10,930 bases of DNA from Bacteroidia bacterium. Lineage in GTDB: Bacteria > Bacteroidota > Bacteroidia > Bacteroidales > Rikenellaceae. Each line of letters begins with the position of its first letter. The first letter of the stretch is position 1. Location of the stretch: contig BNXD01000050.1 of NCBI GenBank assembly GCA_025999315.1, forward strand, positions 1-10,930, written 5' to 3'. The notes beneath the pieces were generated by a model. The model had not been told where the DNA came from. It saw only the letters and a program-made list of their open reading frames with translations, and ran no database searches. The position numbers and the translations under genes are program-made. Positions 1 to 4,452 of the stretch are shown piece after piece.

Positions 1-1145
1 GGCAAAAACTGATCGTGGCCCGCAGCGCCAAAAGCGAAAGGATGGGGGCCACTGTCCTGAACCTCGTCCCGGACAAGGATTTTGCCGACAAACACAAGCA
101 TTTCGATGCGGGCAGTTTTGTCTATTGCGGCGACAAGGGCAGCTTCAGCGGCCTGGCCATCTACACCAGCCTCGAGGGCCATGCGGTGAGGATCGACAAA
201 TATCTCGATGGCAGGAAAGTGGCAGGGGTGAGCGTCACGGGCGATGCCGACGGCAGGGAGAAACGCCTTGACACGATGACCGCCATTCTGAGCCACATCT
301 CCTTCGAGCGGGCCACGACACCCGCCACCCGCAGCGGCGACGAGGATGACGACTGGTGGGGCGACTGGGACGACGACTGGGGAGACGACTGGGGAGACTA
401 CGACATCTGGCTCGACGCGGTCATCTGCACGCCGGATTACAACCCCAACCCATACAGTCCCTGCGACGACTGCGGACTCTACACTTGCATTTGCTATAAT
501 TATTACTGCTGGTCCTGCGGATCGCTATACTGCAACGGCGAGTGCCTGTACGGCAACGATGAGGAGGAGGAGTACCAGGAAGAGGAGGAGGAGAACGACT
601 CGCTCTATGCGCTGGAACCTGTCGACAGCGCCACAAACGTGAATATCGCAGAAGCGCTGGACAAGATAGCCAATGATTGCATGGGAGCCCAGCTTATGGC
701 GTACATCAATTCGACAACCGTCAACATCCAGTATGTATTTGTCGACCCCGATGATCCAGATCCGCCTCAATACGCAGGGCGATATATCGAGAGAACCAAT
801 ACGATCCTGATAGTCGACGGCTACTACGCTCAAGAGTACACACTGCTCGAGGAGTTGCTTCACGTATATCAGCGTGATCACAATAATTCGTCGGAGGCAT
901 ATATCGAAATGGAAGCCAAGCTTGCAAAGATCGAATTCTCTCGCAGAAACGGAGACGATCTGAACAAGATATACGGGAAAAAATGGAAACCTATTGATTA
1001 TTTTTCCCGTGATCCTTCTGCAACGTCATGGTCTAAAGCCATAGGGGCATTAAGAGATACGGGGTACAGAGATATTGATCCGAACACTCCGTATTCCGGT
1101 TTCAGCCGATCGAATCTTGATGCGCTTCAGGCAAATTGTAATTAA
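1..1145 (+). CDS. Probable surface protein, 3' part; C-terminal zincin-like domain with degenerate motif
   Basis: The frame is open at the left edge, so the N-terminus, including any signal peptide or lipobox, is missing. A GTG at 15 is the first possible start inside the window, but the flanking codons read as continuous protein, so I treat the gene as truncated by the window. Numbering from that GTG: residues 1-105 hold a conserved-looking block (LVPDKDF, GSFSGLAIYTSLEGH). Residues 112-137 are Asp/Trp-rich with a DDWG repeat. Residues 150-177 hold eight cysteines, followed by a Glu-rich stretch (about 189-202). Residues 215-376 form a separate domain containing NDCMGAQLM and LLEELLHVYQ. The layout recalls Bacteroides lipoproteins ending in an HExxHAYQ domain; this is from memory. 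Here the first His is Glu279 (E279-E280-L-L-H283), so peptidase activity is doubtful. GC drops from about 60% to about 46% near base 650. Gene A begins 18 bases after the stop, suggesting an operon. Cellular role unknown. Confidence 0.8.
   Translation, partial: QKLIVARSAKSERMGATVLNLVPDKDFADKHKHFDAGSFVYCGDKGSFSGLAIYTSLEGHAVRIDKYLDGRKVAGVSVTGDADGREKRLDTMTAILSHISFERATTPATRSGDEDDDWWGDWDDDWGDDWGDYDIWLDAVICTPDYNPNPYSPCDDCGLYTCICYNYYCWSCGSLYCNGECLYGNDEEEEYQEEEEENDSLYALEPVDSATNVNIAEALDKIANDCMGAQLMAYINSTTVNIQYVFVDPDDPDPPQYAGRYIERTNTILIVDGYYAQEYTLLEELLHVYQRDHNNSSEAYIEMEAKLAKIEFSRRNGDDLNKIYGKKWKPIDYFSRDPSATSWSKAIGALRDTGYRDIDPNTPYSGFSRSNLDALQANCN
372..395 (+). repeat. Two tandem 12-bp repeats coding DDWG
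   Basis: Two perfect copies of gacgactgggga lie head to tail (372-383 and 384-395), with imperfect relatives just upstream (about 342-371). The unit is 12 bases, so a gain or loss keeps the frame and changes the protein by four residues (Asp-Asp-Trp-Gly). It lies in the acidic linker of the first gene. Confidence 0.75.
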
Positions 1146-1163
1146 TCCAAAAACTTGAAAATC

Positions 1164-1712
1164 ATGAAAAATATTATTATAATTATATTTAGTTTTTTGT
1201 GTCTCCACGCAGTAGCGCAGGTAGACTATTATGCCAATCACGACACAGTGACGGGCAGCAATGTCATCTATAAAGTCAAATTTGAGGCCAGTTGGGATGC
1301 TTATGACATAAGCAACATAAACAACATTTATGATGACGAACCCTATCGCTATCAAGACGGCACTCTGGTGGAAGAGGCCGATAGATTCGCTGCAATTCCG
1401 ATAGGTGATCACAAACAGCTCTACCGGCAGGCCGTTGAGGAGACTTTTACCGCCGCCGAGATCACCGGCCTGCGCAGCAGCAATGAACGGGTGGTAATCG
1501 TAGATACTTTCAGCACATCGTCAGGCGATGTAATGGAGGTCACTTTTAGTTTTTACAGACGCCCCAAGTTATACTCCATCCCGCCGGACAAGTGGTTCAC
1601 ATTCGAGCAGAAAATCAAGGCTTACATAAAGTATACCATACCCCCGCTCTGCCAGGCACTGACATTCATGGGATCGACGACATTTTTATACTTCGACAAA
1701 CTGTATAATTAG
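1164..1712 (+). CDS. Small secreted protein A, unknown function (DUF5043-like?)
   Basis: This is a 182-residue protein. I chose ATG 1164 over the TTG at 1155 because its N-terminus (MKNIIIIIFSF) then aligns directly with paralogue A'. A hydrophobic signal peptide ends near A18-Q19 (AVA|QVDYY), so the product is probably exported to the periplasm or surface. There is no clear lipobox. The mature part opens with VDYYANHDTV. Its C-terminal half is the best conserved: QLYRQA, FTAAEI, LRSSNE, PKLYSIPPDKWF, FEQKIKAY, and a final YFDKLYN. Pairwise differences from A' cluster in the middle (about residues 35-70). The gene follows the large first gene by 18 bases with no visible promoter, so it is probably co-transcribed with it. 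The pattern faintly recalls Bacteroides DUF5043 proteins, but this is recollection only and no function can be assigned. Confidence 0.82.
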   Translation: MKNIIIIIFSFLCLHAVAQVDYYANHDTVTGSNVIYKVKFEASWDAYDISNINNIYDDEPYRYQDGTLVEEADRFAAIPIGDHKQLYRQAVEETFTAAEITGLRSSNERVVIVDTFSTSSGDVMEVTFSFYRRPKLYSIPPDKWFTFEQKIKAYIKYTIPPLCQALTFMGSTTFLYFDKLYN

Positions 1713-1735
1713 ACCGCAAGGTTTAGCCCGCTGCA

Positions 1736-1764
1736 CCCCCGGCCTCCCTCGCGGAGGCCAGGGG
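1736..1764 (+). repeat. Intergenic hairpin, copy 1 of the repeated module, no U-tract
   Basis: GGCCTCC (1741-1747), a five-base loop CTCGC, and GGAGGCC (1753-1759) form a stem, extended by flanking C and G runs with one bulged A (1760). It is followed by TGGAGGGAGATT rather than a T-run, and the ATGATTATTTTTGA block of the other copies is absent. It may therefore let transcription pass from A into B, or act on RNA stability. The bases before it (ATAATTAGACCGCAAGGTT) reappear after the insertion at 3810. Confidence 0.75.
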
Positions 1765-1783
1765 TGGAGGGAGATTCAAAGTC

Positions 1784-2212
1784 ATGAAAAAGATAATATT
1801 ATCCGCCATGTTCGCCTGCTGCACGGCATCGTTTGCCGGGGCCCGCACAACACTGGACCTTCTGGCACAGTACAGATGGGAATCGTATGTTTGGACCGAT
1901 ATGACTCTGGTTGACCTGTATACAAATACCACATATAACGCCCTCACAATCGACAACGAAGACGGTTCGACAATAGAAGATCCTTATCAGTTCTATCTGA
2001 GCGACAATGAGGGGTGGACATTCGACCAGTCGAAAGTCGGACAGGTGCAATATGGCAAATTTATTATTGCAAAATCATTGGAAACAGGTAAGGTCAATTG
2101 TTGCCGGATAATAACACTCAACGACGACGAGTTTTGTGTTATCTATTGGACCAGGCCGGGTGAACATAGAGTGGGTCTTACCCCGACAAAGTATTATGCC
2201 AAACCGAAGTAG
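1784..2212 (+). CDS. Small secreted protein B, possibly lipocalin-like
   Basis: This is a 142-residue protein with a signal peptide (MKKIILSAMFACCTASFAGA), probably cleaved before RTTLDLL, so it should be exported. MFAC could be a relaxed lipobox but is not a good one. The mature part has alternating strand-like stretches: YRWESY, TLVDLYTNTTY, DPYQFYLSDNEGWTFDQSKVGQVQYGKFIIAK, CRIITLNDDEFCVIYW, and a final YYAKPK. The YLSD...FDxSKVGxxxxGKxIIxK pattern resembles short Bacteroidales lipocalin-like proteins as I remember them. That is a weak fold guess, not a function. The next gene is a paralogue of identical length. No -7 box is visible in the 71-base gap after A, so expression probably depends on read-through from A. 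Confidence 0.82.
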   Translation: MKKIILSAMFACCTASFAGARTTLDLLAQYRWESYVWTDMTLVDLYTNTTYNALTIDNEDGSTIEDPYQFYLSDNEGWTFDQSKVGQVQYGKFIIAKSLETGKVNCCRIITLNDDEFCVIYWTRPGEHRVGLTPTKYYAKPK

Positions 2213-2234
2213 AAAGTTGTTTGAACATTTGCCC

Positions 2235-2270
2235 CCCCCGGCCTCCGCGCGGAGGCCGGGGGTTGTTTTT
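2235..2270 (+). terminator. Rho-independent terminator after B (module copy 2)
   Basis: A 12-bp perfect stem consists of CCCCC-GGCCTCC (2235-2246) and GGAGGCC-GGGGG (2251-2262), with a GCGC loop. TTGTTTTT follows at once (2263-2270). This is the strongest terminator of the four hairpin modules and should separate B from B'. Confidence 0.88.
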
Positions 2271-2293
2271 AACACAGGAAATGATTATTTTTG
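2263..2293 (+). promoter_or_regulatory. Bacteroidetes-type promoter for B'
   Basis: TTG (2263-2265) lies 20 bases before TATTTTTG (2286-2293). This fits the Bacteroidetes consensus TTTG-N19/21-TAnnTTTG. A transcript would begin near 2299, about 13 bases before the B' ATG. The -33 element overlaps the T-run of the preceding terminator, so one short module ends the upstream gene and starts the next. Confidence 0.6.
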
Positions 2294-2311
2294 AACAGAT
2301 AAGGTCAAGTC

Positions 2312-2740
2312 ATGAAAAAGATGATATTATCTGCCATCTTCGCCTGCTGCACGGCATCGTTTGCCGGGGCTCGCACGACACTGGACCTTCTGAAGCAATA
2401 CAGATGGGAATCGTATGACTGGAAAGGAGAGACTCTTGTCGATTTATTTACAAACACAACTTATAAGATCATCGCAATTGATAACGTTGACAACACGACG
2501 GACGAAGATCCTTATCAGTTCTATCTTAGCGACAATGAAGAGACAACCTTCGTCCAGTCGAAAGTCGGACAGGTGCAGTATGGCAATTATATTGTTGCAA
2601 AGAGCCTCGATACAGACAAAGTGTTGTGTTACAGAATAATAACACTCAACGACACTGAACTCTATTTCATCTACTGCCCCAAACCGGGCCAACTGATGGT
2701 GGGTGGCGGACCAATAAGGTTTTATGCCAAACCGAAGTAG
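2312..2740 (+). CDS. Small secreted protein B', tandem paralogue of B
   Basis: This 142-residue protein matches B in length. It shares the signal peptide (MKKMILSAIFACCTASFAGA), the RTTLDLLxQYRWESY opening, the DPYQFYLSDNE and FxQSKVGQVQYG core, and the RIITLND and YAKPK ends. Conservation is strongest at the two ends and in the core. Residues 35-62 and about 108-137 vary more, including the position of the mature cysteines. At DNA level the first 100 bases are nearly identical to B, and the shared sequence runs past the stop (GTAGAAAGTTGTTT), so a recent tandem duplication that included the spacer is likely. It has its own promoter. Function is unknown; a lipocalin-like fold is possible. Confidence 0.82.
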   Translation: MKKMILSAIFACCTASFAGARTTLDLLKQYRWESYDWKGETLVDLFTNTTYKIIAIDNVDNTTDEDPYQFYLSDNEETTFVQSKVGQVQYGNYIVAKSLDTDKVLCYRIITLNDTELYFIYCPKPGQLMVGGGPIRFYAKPK

Positions 2741-2759
2741 AAAGTTGTTTATGCCTTTG

Positions 2760-2792
2760 CCCCCCCGGCCTCCAACGTGGAGGCCGGGGGGG
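2760..2792 (+). repeat. Intergenic hairpin, copy 3 of the repeated module
   Basis: Seven C plus GGCCTCC (2760-2773) pair with GGAGGCC plus seven G (2779-2792) around the loop AACGT: 14 perfect base pairs. ATTCAGG follows instead of a T-run, so it is not a canonical intrinsic terminator, although the stem is the longest of the four. It may act as an RNA end-protecting structure or a weak terminator between B' and A'. Confidence 0.75.
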
Positions 2793-2806
2793 ATTCAGGA
2801 AATGAT

Positions 2807-2814
2807 TATTTTTG
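2807..2814 (+). promoter_or_regulatory. Possible -7 box upstream of A'
   Basis: TATTTTTG sits in the conserved ATGATTATTTTTGA block, 18 bases before the A' ATG at 2833. Unlike copies 2 and 4, the -33 region is only a G-run, because the TTGTTTT segment is missing. The promoter may be weak, or A' may rely on transcription from B'. Confidence 0.4.
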
Positions 2815-2832
2815 ATTGGATGGGATAGAATT

Positions 2833-3375
2833 ATGAAAAATATTATTATCATATCCATATTCAGCCTGTTGTGCATCGGAGTTGCGGCACAGGTTGATTA
2901 TTACGCCAACCACGATACGGTGGCCGGGACCAATGTCGTCTATAAAGTCGAGGACCTTGGCACCACTTATGTCATAGGCGACATAAACAACTCTCATTTC
3001 GGGCAGGGCTATCGTTTCCAAAACGGCACTCCGGTGGAGAATGACCAAATATATTATGCCGATCCGATAGGGAATCTAAAACAAATATATCGGCAAGCTC
3101 TCGAAGAGTCATTCACCGCCGCCGAGATCGCCAACCTGCGAAGTAGCAATGAAAAGGTAATAATTTCAGACGCATTCGATATGTCGGGCGACATAATGGA
3201 GGTCAAATTCATGTTTAAAAAGCATCCGAAGTTATATTCCATCCCGCCGGACAAGTGGTTCGCTTTCGAGCAAAAGATCAAGACGTATCTGAAATACACT
3301 ATACCTCCGCGCAGTCAGGTGTTGACATTCATGGTGTCGACGTGTACACTGTACTTCGACAAACTGTATAATTAA
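2833..3375 (+). CDS. Small secreted protein A', paralogue of A
   Basis: This is a 180-residue protein. ATG 2833 is preferred over an upstream TTG (2812) because the latter falls inside the promoter block, and from 2833 the signal peptide (MKNIIIISIFSLLCIGVAA|QVDYY) aligns with A. Conserved landmarks are VDYYANHDTV, QIYRQA, FTAAEI, LRSSNE, PKLYSIPPDKWF, FEQKIKTY, and the final LYFDKLYN. The stop codon is unusual. In A the last codons are TAT AAT TAG; here they are TAT AAT TA followed by the first base (A) of the inserted element at 3375, giving TAA. The protein end is therefore unchanged although an insertion sits inside the stop codon. Its original 3' flank and terminator now lie 435 bases downstream. 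Function unknown; probably the same role as A. Confidence 0.83.
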   Translation: MKNIIIISIFSLLCIGVAAQVDYYANHDTVAGTNVVYKVEDLGTTYVIGDINNSHFGQGYRFQNGTPVENDQIYYADPIGNLKQIYRQALEESFTAAEIANLRSSNEKVIISDAFDMSGDIMEVKFMFKKHPKLYSIPPDKWFAFEQKIKTYLKYTIPPRSQVLTFMVSTCTLYFDKLYN

Positions 3376-3400
3376 TGTGAATTAACAGTTGAAATCTACC

Positions 3401-3419
3401 ATGTCATGCTGAGCGAAAT
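3401..3419 (+). repeat. Partial copy of the ATGTCATGCTGAGCGAA repeat
   Basis: This shares the first 17 bases or so with the two fuller units at 3509 and 3645, then diverges into unrelated GC-rich sequence (about 3420-3508) for which I see no gene. Confidence 0.6.
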
Positions 3420-3508
3420 CGGACCGACGCTGCGAGCGAGGGCAGAGACGAACTTGTTCGAGCCATGCCGAGCCGCGAGGAGGAAGCCGAAGGCAACCAT
3501 CTCCACCC

Positions 3509-3629
3509 ATGTCATGCTGAGCGAAGTCGAAGTATCTAAAAAAGACTGACATGGCAGCATTGCCGAGACCATTCACTTCGCTCATGGTAACATGAAAGGA
3601 GTTTCGTTCAGGGCAACATAACATTAAAA
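3509..3629 (+). repeat. Palindromic dispersed-type repeat, unit 1
   Basis: The left arm ATGTCATGCTGAGCGAAGTC (3509-3528) faces a degenerate right arm around 3570-3594 (TTCACTTCGCTCATGG followed by TAACATGAAA). A tail related to GAGTTTCGTTCAGGGC follows. The unit aligns with that at 3645 over nearly its whole length, with about 11 extra bases after the left arm. It resembles TGTCATTCTGAGCGAAG-type repeats common in Bacteroidetes and other genomes. Confidence 0.7.
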
Positions 3630-3644
3630 GTCGAACTCAATAAT

Positions 3645-3751
3645 ATGTCATGCTGAGCGAAGTCGAAGCATCTCATGCAGCATTACCGAGACCCTTCGAC
3701 AAGCTCAGGGTGACATGAAAAGAGTTTCGCTTGAGGGCGCATGACATAAAA
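3645..3751 (+). repeat. Palindromic dispersed-type repeat, unit 2
   Basis: The left arm ATGTCATGCTGAGCGAAGTC (3645-3664) pairs with a right arm ending CTTCGACAAGCTCAGGGTGA (about 3694-3713). It is followed by CATGAAAAGAGTTTCGCTTG. This is the better-preserved palindrome of the two units. It could form a long hairpin in RNA transcribed past A'. Confidence 0.72.
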
Positions 3752-3836
3752 ATTGACATCGCGATCATATATTGATAATCAAATATAAGTTTCAACTATT
3801 AATTCGCATAATTAGACAGCAAGGTTCCTCGCCCCT

Positions 3837-3877
3837 CCCCCCGGCCTCCCCTCGAGGAGGCCGGGGGTTGTTTTTTT
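3837..3877 (+). terminator. Rho-independent terminator, module copy 4 (displaced from A')
   Basis: CCCCCC-GGCCTCC (3837-3849) pairs with GGAGGCC-GGGGG (3856-3867) around the loop CCTCGA, and TTG plus seven T follows. Sequence just upstream (AATTAGACAGCAAGGTT, 3810-3826) matches the 3' flank of gene A, so this was probably the native terminator of A' before the 435-bp insertion. Confidence 0.85.
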
Positions 3878-3898
3878 CGGAGAAAATGATTATTTTTG
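3868..3898 (+). promoter_or_regulatory. Bacteroidetes-type promoter, module copy 4
   Basis: TTG (3868-3870), a 20-base spacer, and TATTTTTG (3891-3898) repeat exactly the geometry of the copy in front of B'. It now faces a Cys-rich gene remnant and, about 160 bases on, the small HTH gene at 4059, which has no closer -7 box that I can find. It may have been adopted as that gene's promoter. Confidence 0.55.
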
Positions 3899-3899
3899 A

Positions 3900-4046
3900 T
3901 CGTCAAACGGCGGCGGCGGCTCCTGCGACGTCTGCGGCGGCGATCTTTGTCTATGTCACAACGATGAACGCTGCCCTTTTTGCCTCTCGCCCGACTGCTA
4001 TGGACAGATAAAAACATACAAGTCAAAACATAAAGCAAGAACCTAA
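3900..4046 (+). pseudogene. 3' remnant of a Cys-rich protein related to the first gene's linker
   Basis: In the frame starting at 3900, just after a TGA stop (3897-3899), 48 codons run to TAA (4044-4046) with no ATG, GTG or TTG. The peptide begins SSNGGGGSCDVCGG and has seven cysteines spaced 2-4-1-5-2-4. The linker of the first gene has 2-4-1-4-2-4, also starting CDxCG with CxC in the middle. After the cysteines comes a basic tail (YGQIKTYKSKHKART) unlike the C-terminal domain of the first gene. The lack of a start and the abrupt junction with the promoter module suggest the rest of the gene was deleted. A real small product cannot be excluded if initiation is non-canonical. Confidence 0.6.
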
Positions 4047-4058
4047 AACAAAACTGTC

Positions 4059-4307
4059 ATGGTGATCACATTCAATGAATTGCGGCGCATCAAAGATCGT
4101 CTGCCCAGCGGCAGCACCTGCCGCATCGCCCACGAGTTGGGGCTGGAAGAAGATACAGTACGCAACTATTTTGGCGGCAGTCATTTCGACGCTGCTGGCA
4201 AATCGGTGGGACTGCATTTCGAGAAGGGACCCGACGGAGGCGTTGTAACGCTGGACGATACGGCCATCCTCGACGCCGCGATGCGGATACTCAACGAAGC
4301 GAAGTAA
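4059..4307 (+). CDS. Small helix-turn-helix DNA-binding protein
   Basis: This is an 82-residue protein. Residues 19-38 (TCRIAHELGLEEDTVRNYFG) read as a helix-turn-helix in which RIAHELGL is the first helix and EDTVRNYFG the recognition helix. The C-terminal half (GLHFEKGPDGGVVTLDDTAILDAAMRIL) looks like a short strand-turn segment plus a helix. Similar short proteins are, as I recall, common in Bacteroidales, where the function is not established; transcriptional regulation is inferred from the HTH only. ATG 4059 is the natural start (MVITFNELRRIKD). It ends in its own terminator 24 bases downstream, so it is probably monocistronic. GC is near that of the core genes, so it probably marks the right edge of the accessory region. 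Confidence 0.8.
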   Translation: MVITFNELRRIKDRLPSGSTCRIAHELGLEEDTVRNYFGGSHFDAAGKSVGLHFEKGPDGGVVTLDDTAILDAAMRILNEAK

Positions 4308-4330
4308 CGCTTTGCCCGAGCGTACCGGCG

Positions 4331-4360
4331 AGCCATCCCCGACTTGGGGATGGCTTTTTT
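4331..4360 (+). terminator. Terminator after the HTH gene
   Basis: AGCCATCCCC (4331-4340), loop GACTT, and GGGGATGGCT (4346-4355) form a perfect 10-bp stem followed by a run of T. It separates the HTH gene from secDF. Confidence 0.9.
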
Positions 4361-4394
4361 CGTTCGGATGAGGAGTTTTTTCAAGAAAAATATA

Positions 4395-4402
4395 TACTTT
4401 TG
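4395..4402 (+). promoter_or_regulatory. Predicted -7 box for secDF
   Basis: TACTTTTG fits TAnnTTTG. A good -33 TTTG is not visible at the expected distance (only an AGGAGTTTTTT stretch). Transcription would start near 4408, leaving an A-rich leader of about 45 bases before the ATG. Confidence 0.5.
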
Positions 4403-4452
4403 CTCCTCTGAACTTTAAACGGACTTTAAAAGAACTAAAAACTACCGATTAT

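Larger units (their letters stand above)
3375..3809. mobile_element. 435-bp non-autonomous (MITE-like) insertion with TIRs and AATTA target duplication
   Basis: The ends are imperfect inverted repeats: 3375-3394 (ATGTGAATTAACAGTTGAAA) and 3790-3809 (TTTCAACTATTAATTCGCAT) match as reverse complements at 18 of 20 positions. AATTA occurs directly outside on both sides (3370-3374 and 3810-3814). Removing the element and one AATTA restores CTGTATAATTAGACAGCAAGG, equal to the uninterrupted 3' end of gene A (CTGTATAATTAGACCGCAAGG) but for one base. No transposase-sized reading frame lies inside, so movement would need an enzyme supplied elsewhere. The extra T at 3369 and 3809 makes a 6-bp duplication (TAATTA) equally possible. 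The interior holds the TGTCATGCTGAGCGAA-type repeats. I cannot assign a family. Confidence 0.8.

Noticed and set aside
2281..2418. Short frame starting ATGATTATTTTTGA (MIIFE...)
   Set aside because: The ATG is part of the repeated promoter block, and the continuation overlaps B' out of frame. The other copies give unrelated or very short peptides.
3420..3508. GC-rich stretch between the first two repeat copies, checked for a gene or RNA
   Set aside because: No convincing frame, start or RNA fold was seen; it is treated as interior of the inserted element.
3382..3624. Minus-strand frame through the repeat region (contains FDFAQHDM)
   Set aside because: The sequence is the translation of the palindromic TGTCATGCTGAGCGAAG repeats; such frames are common false genes.
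3401..3751. CRISPR-like repeat series
   Set aside because: Only two to three units, internally palindromic over about 70 bp, with no uniform spacers and no cas genes. This fits dispersed palindromic repeats, not an array.
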